Positions 1-8,063 of a DNA stretch of 64,000 nucleotides are shown in pieces; the stretch's first letter is position 1; every line of letters starts with the position of its first letter. The stretch spans positions 310,001-374,000 of the forward strand of contig NZ_VXLC01000004.1 of NCBI RefSeq assembly GCF_008704205.1. Reading direction: 5' to 3'. A program made the translations under genes and the position numbers. The notes beneath the pieces are model-generated. The model was not told the DNA's origin. It did no database searches and saw nothing but the letters and a program-made list of their open reading frames with translations. The stretch comes from Nocardia colli. Its GTDB lineage: Bacteria; Actinomycetota; Actinomycetes; Mycobacteriales; Mycobacteriaceae.

Positions 1-163
1 TGGCCGCCTTGGCGACCAGCACGATGGCGGCGACGGCCGCGATGCCGACCGCCCAGGTGTGGATCCAGCCACGCATCCGAGGCTTCACCAGCGCGTCGGC
101 CGGGGACTCCGGCCCCGAGCCGTCGACCACTGCGGGGTCTGCGGCGCCGACCGATTCGGACAC
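1..163 (-). CDS. trhA: TrhA/hemolysin III family membrane protein (partial, N-terminus only)
   Basis: Only the first 54 codons are in the window; the gene runs off the left edge. The GTG start is preceded by a strong AGGAGG. An Ala/Pro-rich cytoplasmic head leads to KPRMRGWIHTW and then a first hydrophobic helix (AVGIAAVAAIVLVAKAA). That is the usual start of the PAQR-like TrhA/hemolysin III family of seven-helix membrane proteins. In M. tuberculosis Rv1085c of this family is divergent from the short-chain Z-prenyl synthase, as here. The name hemolysin is historical and no toxin role is implied. The family assignment rests on the N-terminus and the neighbourhood. Confidence 0.75.
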   Translation of the reverse strand, partial: MSESVGAADPAVVDGSGPESPADALVKPRMRGWIHTWAVGIAAVAAIVLVAKAA

Positions 164-186
164 GAGCTACCTCCTGGTTGAACTCA

Positions 187-216
187 CCGGTAACCTACGG
201 AACCGTAGGTTACCGG
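187..216. promoter_or_regulatory. Perfect 14-bp inverted repeat in divergent promoter region
   Basis: CCGGTAACCTACGG and its exact reverse complement are separated by only AA. It sits between the divergent trhA and Z-prenyl synthase genes, about 57 bases upstream of the synthase -10 box and 24 bases from the trhA start. Its form suits a dimeric repressor operator. No regulator gene is adjacent, so the binding protein is unknown. Confidence 0.6.
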
Positions 217-272
217 CCCACCGCTACTGTACCGGGAGACCCGGTCGCTGCCAGGATCCCGCCCGTGGGGCG

Positions 273-278
273 TAGGGT
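273..278 (+). promoter_or_regulatory. -10 box for leaderless Z-prenyl synthase mRNA
   Basis: TAGGGT is followed by 6 bases and then the GTG start, with no Shine-Dalgarno between. This spacing puts the transcription start on the start codon. Confidence 0.5.
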
Positions 279-284
279 GGCCGC

Positions 285-1064
285 GTGGAGCTTCCGGTTC
301 AGGTGCGGGGTTTGCCGTATCGCATCTACGAGGCCCGGCTCATGAAGCAGCTGGCCGGCAAACAACATCCCCGCCACGTCGCGGTGATGTGCGATGGCAA
401 TCGGCGGTGGGCCCGGGAAAACGGTTTCACCGACGTCAGCCACGGACATCGGGTCGGCGCGGTGAAGATCGCCGAGCTCGTCGGCTGGTGTCAGGCCGAG
501 GGCATCGAGATGGTCACCGTCTATCTGCTCTCCACGGAGAACCTGCAGCGCGATCCCGAAGAGCTGGAAACGCTGTTCGAGGTGATCACCGACGTGGTCG
601 AGGAACTGTCGGCGCCGGAACAGAATTGGAGCGTGCGCATCGTCGGCACGCTCGACGGCTTCCCCGAGCTGATCGCCAAGCGCCTGCGCACCGCCGCCGA
701 GCGGACCGAGGGCAACAGCGGCGTGCACGTCAACGTGGCCGTCGGCTACGGCGGCCGGCAGGAGATCACCGACGCGGTGCGCTCGCTGGTCCGCCAGGAG
801 ATCGCCGCGGGCGAGACCGGCGAGGATCTGGTCCAGTCGATCACCGTCAACGCCATCGGCCAGCACCTCTACACCTCCGGCCAGCCGGACCCGGACCTGG
901 TCATTCGCACCTCCGGAGAACAGCGACTCTCCGGATTCCTGCTGTGGCAGAGCGCATACTCGGAGATATGGTTCACCGAGGCGTACTGGCCGGAATTCCG
1001 GCGCGTGGACTTCCTGCGGGCGCTGCGCGACTTCGCGGCACGACACCGGCGCTTCGGCATCTGA
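285..1064 (+). CDS. uppS: Short-chain cis-prenyl (Z-isoprenyl) diphosphate synthase
   Basis: Cytoplasmic or membrane-associated prenyltransferase of 259 residues that adds isopentenyl diphosphate in cis to an allylic diphosphate. The signature HVAVMCDGNRRWA (about residues 31-43, catalytic Asp in DGN) and the C-terminal RTSGEQRLSGFLLWQSAYSE substrate-binding block are intact. By position next to trhA it matches M. tuberculosis Rv1086, which makes omega,E,Z-farnesyl diphosphate, the primer for decaprenyl phosphate synthesis; a second, long-chain synthase would then be elsewhere. GTG 285 is chosen because a TAGGGT box lies 6 bases upstream. Chain length cannot be decided from sequence here. Confidence 0.9.
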   Translation: MELPVQVRGLPYRIYEARLMKQLAGKQHPRHVAVMCDGNRRWARENGFTDVSHGHRVGAVKIAELVGWCQAEGIEMVTVYLLSTENLQRDPEELETLFEVITDVVEELSAPEQNWSVRIVGTLDGFPELIAKRLRTAAERTEGNSGVHVNVAVGYGGRQEITDAVRSLVRQEIAAGETGEDLVQSITVNAIGQHLYTSGQPDPDLVIRTSGEQRLSGFLLWQSAYSEIWFTEAYWPEFRRVDFLRALRDFAARHRRFGI

Positions 1065-1079
1065 GCCGGGCGGTGGGTC

Positions 1080-1670
1080 ATGAGTGACCTGGACAGCCGC
1101 TCCGACGGGCACCACACCGCGCCCTACATCAGCTACGAGGACTTCGGGCGCCGGTTCCTGGAGTACGCCGCCACCGAGGAACGCATCCTGGGCGCGTTCT
1201 CCCAGTTGACCGGCGCCGCCTTCGATTTCGGCCCGATCGGGGTCGGGCCCGGCCGGTTGGCCAAGGCGAGTGCACAGGTGCAGCTCGGTCAGGCGGTGGT
1301 GCGCCGCGACGTCGACGAGGTGATCTCGTTCGCGCTGAAGATCCCACTGAGCGTCGACATGCTCATCGACCTCGCACTGGACAAGCACCGGTTCGAGGTC
1401 GACGGCCACATCCACGTGCACCTGGTCGTGCGCGCCGCCGAGCCGCTGCGCGTGATCATCGACATCGCGACGCCGCGCTCCAGCGACGTGCGGATCAATG
1501 TCGCCACCGACACCATTCGCGGGAACCTGTTGCGCATCTTCGCCAGCGTCGATCAGGAGATCCGTCGTTTCGTCGCCCGCTATATCGCCAAGGAGATCGA
1601 CAAACCGCACATTGCCGCGGCCCGCGATATCAATGTGGCCGAACGCCTCGACGCCGCCTGGAAATTGTAA
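1080..1670 (+). CDS. Conserved hypothetical protein downstream of the Z-prenyl synthase
   Basis: 196-residue protein starting 15 bases after the synthase stop and probably cotranscribed with it. I do not recognise a family. The N-terminal third carries YISYEDFGRRFLEYAATEERI and looks helical. The middle alternates hydrophobic residues in beta-like fashion (HIHVHLVVRAAEPLRVIIDIA), and the C-terminus is a charged helix (IRRFVARYIAKEIDK). There is no signal peptide or membrane segment. A small SRPBCC-like or lipid-binding beta-sheet fold is possible but unproven. Its stop lies 6 bases from the convergent coaA stop. Confidence 0.65.
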   Translation: MSDLDSRSDGHHTAPYISYEDFGRRFLEYAATEERILGAFSQLTGAAFDFGPIGVGPGRLAKASAQVQLGQAVVRRDVDEVISFALKIPLSVDMLIDLALDKHRFEVDGHIHVHLVVRAAEPLRVIIDIATPRSSDVRINVATDTIRGNLLRIFASVDQEIRRFVARYIAKEIDKPHIAAARDINVAERLDAAWKL

Positions 1671-1676
1671 GCGGGA

Positions 1677-2609
1677 TCACAATTTCCGTAGTCGCAGTCT
1701 ATTGATGCTGTGGTCGGCGTCCTTACGTAACACGAGGGTGGCGCGCGGCCGGGTGGGCAGAATGTTCTCCACCAGATTCGGGCGGTTGGTGTTGTTCCAG
1801 ATCTCCGACGCGGCATGCGTGGCCTGCTCGTCGGTGAATCCGGAGTAGTGGTGGAAATGCGCGTTCGGGTTCGCGAAGGCGGTCTCGCGCAGCGCGAGAA
1901 ACCGCTGCACGTACCAGCTCTCGATGTCCTCGATGCGCGCGTCCACGTAGATGGAGAAGTCGAACAGGTCCGAGACCATCAGCCGGGGCCCGGTCTGCAG
2001 CACGTTCAGGCCCTCGACGATCAGGATGTCGGGCTGGTGCACGCAGTGGAACTTGTCCGGCACGATGTCGTAGGAGATGTGCGAGTACACCGGCGCGCAC
2101 ACCTCGGCCGCGCCGGACTTCACCTCGGTGACGAATCGCAGCAGCTTGCGGCGGTCGTAGCTCTCCGGGAAGCCCTTGCGGTGCATGATGCCGCGGCGGG
2201 TGAGTTCGGCGGTGGGATAGAGGAATCCGTCGGTGGTGACCAGGTCCACCCGCGGGTGGTGGTCCCACCGGGCGAGCAGCGCCTGCAGCACGCGGGCGGT
2301 GGTGGACTTGCCCACCGCGACGCTGCCCGCGACGCCGATCACGAACGGCACCTGCCGATCGGGGTGCGTCTCGCCGAGGAAGGTCGCGGTCGCGGCGAAC
2401 AGCCGCTGGCGCGCGGCCACCTGCAGGTGGATGAGTCGAGCGAGCGGCAGATAGACCTCCGCGACTTCTTCGAGGTCGATCTGTTCGCCGAGACCGCGCA
2501 GGCCCCTCAGTTCTTCCTCGGTGAGCACCAGGGGAGTCGACTTTCGCAGTGTGCGCCACTGTTTGCGGTCGAATTCCACATACGGACTGGGCTCGCTCAT
2601 TCGTGCCAC
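1677..2609 (-). CDS. coaA: Type I pantothenate kinase
   Basis: Phosphorylates pantothenate with ATP, the first and controlling step of coenzyme A synthesis. The 310-residue cytoplasmic protein has the P-loop [12 protein letters not shown] at residues 92-103, TTDGFLYP, the [11 protein letters not shown] block and the C-terminal [18 protein letters not shown] typical of CoaA. Start: GTG 2609 gives [13 protein letters not shown], matching the M. tuberculosis N-terminus; ATG 2600 is the alternative. The gene is solitary and convergent with the hypothetical gene before it. Confidence 0.96.
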   Translation of the reverse strand: MARMSEPSPYVEFDRKQWRTLRKSTPLVLTEEELRGLRGLGEQIDLEEVAEVYLPLARLIHLQVAARQRLFAATATFLGETHPDRQVPFVIGVAGSVAVGKSTTARVLQALLARWDHHPRVDLVTTDGFLYPTAELTRRGIMHRKGFPESYDRRKLLRFVTEVKSGAAEVCAPVYSHISYDIVPDKFHCVHQPDILIVEGLNVLQTGPRLMVSDLFDFSIYVDARIEDIESWYVQRFLALRETAFANPNAHFHHYSGFTDEQATHAASEIWNNTNRPNLVENILPTRPRATLVLRKDADHSINRLRLRKL

Positions 2610-2764
2610 TTACCCGACGCTCCAGTTCGGCAAACGCGTACACATACCGTGCCGGCTCCGTGTGATTCGGTCTAACTCTCGCCGCATAGCCGAATTCTGC
2701 TCTGCGTCAACAGCGTGCGAAAAGCGGGGTACCGATAGCGGGGTATCCCGGGTCGGCGAACGAC

Positions 2765-2770
2765 TAATGT
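2765..2770 (+). promoter_or_regulatory. -10 box for leaderless DUF885 gene
   Basis: TAATGT, then 7 bases, then ATG 2778; no ribosome-binding site is visible. Confidence 0.5.
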
Positions 2771-2777
2771 CGGGCGG

Positions 2778-3977
2778 ATGGCAACGCATCCACTGGTGAC
2801 CGAGTACCTGCGGCTCGGGTTGGCATTCGACCGGCTCGAAGACGGTTTCGTCGACGCGTTCACCGGCGATCCGGCCTTGCGGCGCGAGGTGCAGAACGCT
2901 CCCGCGCCGGAGCCGCGTCAGCTGGCCCGCCGGGCGGCCGAGCTGCGCGCCGGATTGGCCGACGCGGGGCTCTCGGCGGAGCGCACCGAGTTCCTGGACA
3001 CGCACCTGCGCGCGCTGGAATGCTCCGGCCGCAAGTTCGCGGGTGACGACATCGGTTTCGTCGAGGAGGTGCGTGCCTACTTCGACGTGGACATCGCGCC
3101 GGGCGACGTGGAGAACTACCGGGACGCGCACCGGCAGATGGACGAGGTCCTGGCCGGCACCGGCCCGCTGGCCGAACGGGTGGTCGCGCACCGCAAGGCC
3201 GACGAGATCCCGCCGGAGCGGTTGTCCGCCTGCGTCGAGGCGTTCTCCGGCGCCCTGCGCGAACTGGTCCGCGATCGCTACCCGCTGCCCGACCACGAGC
3301 ACGTCACCTACGAGGTGGTCGGCGACAAGCCCTGGTCCGGCTTCAACTACTACCTCGGCAACTACCACTCCCGCGTCGCGATCAACTCCGACCTCAAGCA
3401 GCACATGACGCACCTGCCGGTGCTGATCGCGCACGAGTCCTACCCGGGCCATCACACCGAGCACTGCCGCAAGGAGGCCGGTCTGGTCGCGGCCGGTCAG
3501 GCCGAACAGACCCTGTTCGTGGTGAACACCCCGCAGTGCCTGATGGCCGAGGGCCTCGCCGACCTGGCCCTGGAGTCCATCGTCGGCCCCGGCTGGGGTA
3601 AATGGGCGCAGGAGATCTACGCCGACCTCGGCCTGCGTTTCGACGGCGAACGCGCCGAACGGCTTTCGACCGCCTCGGCCGAACTGATCAGCGTCCGCCA
3701 GGACGCGGCGCTGTTGCTGCACGATCAGCACCGGAGCCAGGACGAGGTCGCGGAGTTCCTCCAGACTTGGAGCCTCACCACCCCGGAGCGCGCCCGCCAG
3801 TCCCTGCGTTTCCTGTCCTCGCCGCTCTGGCGCGCCTACATCTCCACCTATGTGGAGGGTTACCGCCTGCTCGGCGGCTGGCTGAACAAGGCGATCGATG
3901 CGGACGACCGTTCGGATCGTTTCCGTCGACTCCTGGACGAACCGCTGACTCCCGGCGCGCTCCGCCGCGCGGCATAA
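2778..3977 (+). CDS. DUF885 family protein, probable zinc metallopeptidase
   Basis: 399-residue protein without signal peptide. The family hallmark HESYPGHHTEHC lies at about residues 219-230; it is a HExxxGHH variant of the zincin motif, with H219, E220, H225 and H226 as likely zinc or catalytic residues, and the downstream AEGLADLALE helix may supply the third ligand. DUF885 proteins are often about 550-600 residues, so this is a short actinobacterial form. The substrate is unknown. It is transcribed alone from a predicted leaderless promoter and ends before a strong hairpin at 4121-4157. Confidence 0.85.
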   Translation: MATHPLVTEYLRLGLAFDRLEDGFVDAFTGDPALRREVQNAPAPEPRQLARRAAELRAGLADAGLSAERTEFLDTHLRALECSGRKFAGDDIGFVEEVRAYFDVDIAPGDVENYRDAHRQMDEVLAGTGPLAERVVAHRKADEIPPERLSACVEAFSGALRELVRDRYPLPDHEHVTYEVVGDKPWSGFNYYLGNYHSRVAINSDLKQHMTHLPVLIAHESYPGHHTEHCRKEAGLVAAGQAEQTLFVVNTPQCLMAEGLADLALESIVGPGWGKWAQEIYADLGLRFDGERAERLSTASAELISVRQDAALLLHDQHRSQDEVAEFLQTWSLTTPERARQSLRFLSSPLWRAYISTYVEGYRLLGGWLNKAIDADDRSDRFRRLLDEPLTPGALRRAA

Positions 3978-4054
3978 CAGTCCTGAAACGCGGAAACCAG
4001 CGCCGAGCCCGGCGCATCACTTGTTCTCACGCGCACTGATTTGCTAGCGAAGTC

Positions 4055-4120
4055 ATGCGCGGCGAGAGAACAGGTGCGCGGCTGGAGATTGAGTGCGCGG
4101 CGAGAACGGTGCGCGGCGAG
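4055..4120. repeat. Four degenerate copies of GTGCGCGGCGAG
   Basis: Copies start at 4055, 4074 (GTGCGCGGCTGGAG), 4093 and 4109, spaced 16-19 bases apart in the intergenic region after the DUF885 gene. A further copy occurs at about 28589-28600 in another intergenic region. Function unknown. Confidence 0.55.
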
Positions 4121-4157
4121 CCCGTACCCGCTGCCGGGCAGTGGCAGCGGGTACGGG
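4121..4157. terminator. Perfect 15-bp inverted repeat, probable bidirectional terminator hairpin
   Basis: CCCGTACCCGCTGCC and its exact complement are separated by a 7-base loop (4136-4142). There is no T-tract, which is common for actinobacterial terminators. It lies about 145 bases after the DUF885 stop and is oriented to stop both that transcript and the minus-strand genes to its right. Confidence 0.55.
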
Positions 4158-4276
4158 TGCCCGAGGGCGATGGCGCGGCGTTGTCGTACGGCGCGATCCC
4201 CTCCGGTTCGTGCCGGCCGGCTCCGCAGTCGCGTCCGCGCCGGGCGATGGCTCGCGGCGGGCGGAATGCCGGTGCG

Positions 4277-4387
4277 TTACTGGATGACTGCGCAGCCCTG
4301 GCCGGAGGAGATAGTGCAGATGATGGTGGAGAGCTGGCGGAGCAGGGCTTCGAGCGGGTTGGTGGGGACCGAGATCAGGGTGAGCAT
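4277..4387 (-). CDS. Candidate 36-residue small protein
   Basis: Small ORF with a GAGGAG Shine-Dalgarno 6 bases before its ATG. The product begins MLTLISVPTNPLEALLRQLS and ends CTISSGQGCAVIQ, with two cysteines and a hydrophobic, helix-compatible centre. It lies 121 bases downstream of the nitroreductase gene, on the same strand. It could be a small secreted or membrane peptide, or a peptide precursor with a Cys-containing tail. No family recognised; the good ribosome-binding site and conserved-looking frame are the only support. Confidence 0.4.
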   Translation of the reverse strand: MLTLISVPTNPLEALLRQLSTIICTISSGQGCAVIQ

Positions 4388-4508
4388 GACTGGCTCCTCG
4401 AGACGGAGTGTGGCCGATTCCATCGGTTAAACCGTGGGAATCGGTGCGTCTCGTTACGTCCCGAGGAGCCCCGAATCAGTGTGCCCCGGGTGGTGGGGGC
4501 AGGTTTCG

Positions 4509-4958
4509 TCAGGCGTCGGTGAAGGTGATGCGCACCGAGATCGGGTCGCTTTCCAGCGCCTTCATGGTCCACTCGGCGGCGGATTCGGGGACGCGGCCCT
4601 TGGCGAAGCTGCGGGCGCGGGCGATCACGTCGTCGTCGGGGACGAACGCGGCGGTGCCGGTGTACCAGCGTTTGCCTTGGCGCAGGCGGACATTCGGGTC
4701 GGCCACGATATTGCGCGCCCAGCCGGAGCGGCGGCCGTGCTGGGAGATGAGCCAGGCGCCGTGCTCGTCGATCGACACGGTGACCGGAACCCGGCGCGGC
4801 TGACCGGTTTTCGCGCCGGTGGTCTCCAGTTCGGCGAGCAGGGCCGAGCGGATGCCGATGCGGTCGAGCAGGCCGACGGCCGGGTTGGCCAGGTAGCGGC
4901 CGATCAGGCGTTCGCGGCGGAACTTGCGGACGGCGGCCCTGGTGCTGCGTTCAGTCAT
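4509..4958 (-). CDS. Deazaflavin (F420)-dependent nitroreductase family protein
   Basis: 149-residue member of the Ddn/FGAP split beta-barrel family, whose enzymes transfer hydride from reduced F420. Diagnostic stretches are LETTGAKTGQPRRVPV (residues about 46-61) and ISQHGRRSGWARNIVADPNV, which contact the F420 tail in characterised members. The substrate is unknown; relatives reduce quinones, nitroimidazoles or other electrophiles. It starts 18 bases after the thioesterase stop and is probably in an operon with it, under the TetR-like operators at 5452-5503. Confidence 0.88.
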   Translation of the reverse strand: MTERSTRAAVRKFRRERLIGRYLANPAVGLLDRIGIRSALLAELETTGAKTGQPRRVPVTVSIDEHGAWLISQHGRRSGWARNIVADPNVRLRQGKRWYTGTAAFVPDDDVIARARSFAKGRVPESAAEWTMKALESDPISVRITFTDA

Positions 4959-4976
4959 CGCGAGACTCCCTGTGGC

Positions 4977-5435
4977 TCAGCGGTTTCCGCGGAGGATGAC
5001 GCAGGTGGTGGTGCCGTGCGCGACCAGCCTGCCCTGTTCGTCGACGACGCGGCCCTCCGCGGTCGCGGTGGTGCGGCCGACGTGGATGGTGGTGCCGGTG
5101 GCGGTGAGTCGCTGGCCGTCGGTCGGGACCGCGCGGATGTAGTTGACCTTCAGTTCCAGGGTGGAGTAGCCGACGCCCGCGTCGAGGGTGGAGTGCACCG
5201 CGCAACCCATCACCGAGTCGAGCAGGGTGGCGCAGATGCCGCCGTGCGTGGTGCCGAGCGGGTTGGCGAAATCGGGGCGGGTGCGCAGCCCGAACACCAC
5301 CTTGCCCTGCTCGAGCAGGTCCACCTCCATGCCGAGCAGATCGCCGATGAACGGCGGGCGGTCTTGCCGCGTCATGCCGAGGCGGAGCAATTCCAGGCCG
5401 GTCAGCTGCGCGAGATCGATCGTGGTTTCCGACAT
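4977..5435 (-). CDS. PaaI-type hotdog-fold thioesterase
   Basis: 152-residue acyl-CoA thioesterase-like protein. FANPLGTTHGGICATLLDSVMG matches the hotdog helix, with Gly-Gly and the acidic Asp of the PaaI/YbgC active site, and LELKVNYIRAV and ATAEGRVVDEQGRLVAHGTTT form the sheet. Start ATG 5435 is chosen because an AAAGGA lies 8 bases upstream; upstream in-frame codons run into the operators. Hydrolysis of an acyl-CoA is inferred from the family; the substrate is not known. First gene of a pair with the F420-type enzyme, facing a TetR gene. Confidence 0.85.
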   Translation of the reverse strand: MSETTIDLAQLTGLELLRLGMTRQDRPPFIGDLLGMEVDLLEQGKVVFGLRTRPDFANPLGTTHGGICATLLDSVMGCAVHSTLDAGVGYSTLELKVNYIRAVPTDGQRLTATGTTIHVGRTTATAEGRVVDEQGRLVAHGTTTCVILRGNR

Positions 5436-5451
5436 GAATCCGTCCTTTCGG

Positions 5452-5503
5452 TGAACCGATCGGTCCACATCTGTCATGATTGGAGCATGGACCGATCGGT
5501 TCA
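5452..5503. promoter_or_regulatory. Two inverted 16-bp TetR-type operators
   Basis: TGAACCGATCGGTCCA (5452-5467) and its exact reverse complement (5488-5503) both contain the palindrome ACCGATCGGT. Their centres are 36 bases apart. They lie directly before the thioesterase start and in front of the divergent TetR gene, so they probably bind that TetR protein and control both directions. Confidence 0.75.
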
Positions 5504-5671
5504 TGCAACAGTGCTGGAGGAGAAGATCCGCGTGGGAGCCATTCGCGCCGCGTTCGTGCCGCCGACAACGGGCGGAATCGCCGCTCGGCCGGCGAGCGGT
5601 GGCGTAAGTCACAATGGCGCAGTGCGCTGGCCGACGGGCACGCGGAACTTCGACCGGACAGGGGGTGCTCG

Positions 5672-6247
5672 ATGACCGCAGGTCCACGCGCTCGGCTGAT
5701 CGAGAGCGCGATCGAACTGGTCCGCGAACAAGGCGTGGCCGGCGCGGGGCTCACCGCGCTGCTCGATCGTGGCAAGGCCTCGCGCAATTCGCTCTATCAG
5801 CACTTTCCGGCCGGTAAGAGCGAGCTCGTCGCGACGGCCACCACCATCGCCGGCGCCCGGCTCGCGACCGTGATCGAGAAGATCACCACCTCGCGTCCGC
5901 CGCAGCGGTGGTTCGACGCGCTGTTCGGCTGGTGGGTCACCGCGCTGGACGCGAGCTCGTTCCGCACCGGTTGCCCGATCGTCGGCGCCGCGCTCGCCGA
6001 GTCCGAGCCCGACGTGCAGGCCGCGGCCGGTGCGGTATTCGCCGACTGGCACGAACGGCTCGGCGCGGGCTTCGCGGCGGCGGGCCTGCCTGCCGAGGAG
6101 GCGAAGTCCTTCGCCTCCTTCGTGATCAGCACGCTGGAAGGGGCCATCGTGCAGTCGCGCGCGATGAAATCCACCCAGCCGCTCATCGACGCGCAGCAGC
6201 ACCTTTCGGTCCTCCTCGACCGGTATCTCCCGCCCGCCGACAGCTAA
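5672..6247 (+). CDS. TetR family transcriptional regulator
   Basis: 191 residues. The N-terminal TetR helix-turn-helix is clear (RLIESAIELVREQGVAGAGL then GKASRNSLYQHFPAGKSEL). The C-terminal ligand domain resembles the YxaF/LmrA-type half, with FRTGCPIVGAALAESEPDV. ATG 5672 is preceded by GGACAGGGGG; an in-frame extension to ATG 5480 would read through the second operator and is less likely. Divergent from the thioesterase/F420 pair and predicted to repress it and itself through the 5452-5503 sites. Ligand unknown. Confidence 0.88.
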   Translation: MTAGPRARLIESAIELVREQGVAGAGLTALLDRGKASRNSLYQHFPAGKSELVATATTIAGARLATVIEKITTSRPPQRWFDALFGWWVTALDASSFRTGCPIVGAALAESEPDVQAAAGAVFADWHERLGAGFAAAGLPAEEAKSFASFVISTLEGAIVQSRAMKSTQPLIDAQQHLSVLLDRYLPPADS

Positions 6248-6324
6248 CCGCCCGCACCCCGCGTCGCCTGGTGGATGGCCGGGAGTGCCTGGAACCCCAT
6301 GCTGAAGAGCACAATGCGGGCCCA

Positions 6325-6330
6325 TAGACT
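6325..6330 (+). promoter_or_regulatory. -10 box near glyA start
   Basis: TAGACT directly abuts GTG 6331 but lies 6 bases before an in-frame GTG at 6337. That spacing favours a leaderless transcript initiated at 6337. Confidence 0.45.
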
Positions 6331-7632
6331 GTGGCGGTGACGCAGACGACGGCCTCGGTCAATACTCAGTCTCTCGGCGAGCTCGATCCGGAGCTCGCCG
6401 CCGCGATGGCAGGCGAACTCGCGCGCGAGCGCGACACGCTCGAGATGATCGCCTCGGAGAACTTCGTGCCGCGCGCGGTGTTGCAGGCGCAGGGCAGCGT
6501 GCTCACCAACAAGTACGCCGAGGGTTACCCGGGCCGGCGCTACTACGGCGGTTGCGAACACGTCGACGTCGTCGAGACCCTCGCCCGCGATCGCGCCAAG
6601 GAACTCTTCGGCGCCGAATTCGCCAACGTGCAGCCGCATTCCGGCGCGCAGGCGAACGCCGCGGTGCTGATGGCGCTGATGAACCCGGGCGACAAGCTGC
6701 TCGGCCTCGACCTCGCGCACGGCGGTCACCTGACCCACGGCATGCGGCTGAACTTCTCCGGCAAGCTGTACGAGACGCACTTCTACGGCGTCAGCAAGGA
6801 AGACCACCGCATCGACATGGACGAGGTGCGCACCATCGCGCTCGAGGCTCGTCCGAAGGTGATCGTCGCCGGCTGGTCGGCCTACCCGCGGCAGCAGGAC
6901 TTCGCCGCGTTCCGCGCGATCGCCGACGAGGTCGGCGCCTACCTGTGGGTGGACATGGCGCACTTCGCCGGTCTGGTCGCGGCCGGGCTGCACCCCTCGC
7001 CGGTGCCGCACGCGCACGTCGTGTCCTCCACCGTGCACAAGACCCTCGGCGGACCGCGTTCGGGCCTGATCCTGGCCCAGCAGGAATTCGCCAAGAAGCT
7101 CAACAGCGCGGTGTTCCCGGGCCAGCAGGGCGGCCCGCTCATGCATGCCATCGCCGCCAAGGCCGTCGCGTTCAAGATCGCCGCGGGCAGTGAGTTCAAG
7201 GACCGGCAGGAGCGCACCCTGTCCGGCGCCAAGATCCTGGCCGAGCGCCTCACCGCCGCCGACGTCAAGGGCAAGGGCGTCAGCGTGCTCACCGGCGGCA
7301 CCGACGTGCACCTGGTGCTCGTCGACCTGCGCAACTCCGAGCTCGACGGCCAGCAGGGCGAGGATCTGCTGCACGAGATCGGAATCACGGTGAACCGCAA
7401 CGCCGTTCCGTTCGACCCGCGCCCCCCGATGGTCACCTCCGGCCTGCGCATCGGCACCGCCGCCCTGGCCACCCGCGGCTTCGGCGACACCGAGTTCACC
7501 GAGGTCGCCGACATCATCGGCACCGCCCTCGCCGGCGGCTCCGACGTCGACACCCTGCGCAACCGAGTCACCAAACTGGCCCAGAGCGTCCCGCTCTACG
7601 ACGGCCTGGAGGACTGGCGCCTCCTCGGCTGA
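6331..7632 (+). CDS. glyA: Serine hydroxymethyltransferase
   Basis: PLP enzyme interconverting serine and glycine with tetrahydrofolate; main source of one-carbon units. 433 residues as annotated from GTG 6331; GTG 6337 (VTQTTASVN) may be the true leaderless start because of the TAGACT box. Features: [41 protein letters not shown], and the PLP-lysine motif [14 protein letters not shown] with K237. It follows the order of M. tuberculosis glyA1. A long hairpin at 7651-7691 is a likely terminator. Confidence 0.97.
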   Translation: MAVTQTTASVNTQSLGELDPELAAAMAGELARERDTLEMIASENFVPRAVLQAQGSVLTNKYAEGYPGRRYYGGCEHVDVVETLARDRAKELFGAEFANVQPHSGAQANAAVLMALMNPGDKLLGLDLAHGGHLTHGMRLNFSGKLYETHFYGVSKEDHRIDMDEVRTIALEARPKVIVAGWSAYPRQQDFAAFRAIADEVGAYLWVDMAHFAGLVAAGLHPSPVPHAHVVSSTVHKTLGGPRSGLILAQQEFAKKLNSAVFPGQQGGPLMHAIAAKAVAFKIAAGSEFKDRQERTLSGAKILAERLTAADVKGKGVSVLTGGTDVHLVLVDLRNSELDGQQGEDLLHEIGITVNRNAVPFDPRPPMVTSGLRIGTAALATRGFGDTEFTEVADIIGTALAGGSDVDTLRNRVTKLAQSVPLYDGLEDWRLLG

Positions 7633-7650
7633 CCAGCCTGATTCACCCGA

Positions 7651-7691
7651 CGGGCTCGCGTATCCGGTCATCCACCGGCGATGCGAGCCCG
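7651..7691 (+). terminator. Hairpin after glyA
   Basis: CGGGCTCGC (7651-7659) pairs with GCGAGCCCG (7683-7691), and an inner CCGG/CCGG helix is possible. It begins 19 bases after the glyA stop. There is no T-tract. Confidence 0.5.
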
Positions 7692-8063
7692 CGTCGTTTC
7701 CGGTCGCCTCTGTAGATCAGCTTCGACGCGCGGATCGCCGCCCTCGCCGGAAGAGTCGTCTGCCCATCATGATCAACGGGACTTGGTGGTGGCGCTACTC
7801 GCGAAATGCCTCGGCCATGTCCCGATGGCTAGGGGTGTGGGGCTAGCTGCCCGGTGCTGTGTTTCCTACCGCGTGGTTGTGGCGGTTGGGGGTGTGTGCT
7901 GTGGATGTGGGCGCGGTGTTTGTTTGTGTGCGTGTCGTCGTGTGGTGCTGAGGAGTCGTCCCGCTAGTGTTTTCGCGGATTGCGCTCGTCGGATGAGTGT
8001 GTGGGTGCAGTCTGGGTTTGTGCGGCTCAGGTAGGGGATTCGACTCGGCGCGGAGGCAACCTG
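7692..8063. other. Intergenic stretch with strong G/T strand bias
   Basis: About 370 bases between the glyA terminator and the SGNH hydrolase. From about 7830 the plus strand is markedly G- and T-rich (runs such as GTTTGTTTGTGTGCG), unlike the balanced GC of the flanks. No convincing coding frame was found. It holds the promoter and GGAGG ribosome site of the next gene. Confidence 0.4.

Noticed and set aside
210..1610. Long open frame antisense to the Z-prenyl synthase and the next gene
   Set aside because: Composition (DVHD, GAGRR, RDEVH repeats) is that of the reverse of GC-rich codons; the plus-strand genes have family motifs.
4434..5675. 413-codon plus-strand frame over the nitroreductase and thioesterase genes
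   Set aside because: No motif; it mirrors two recognisable minus-strand proteins and two operators.
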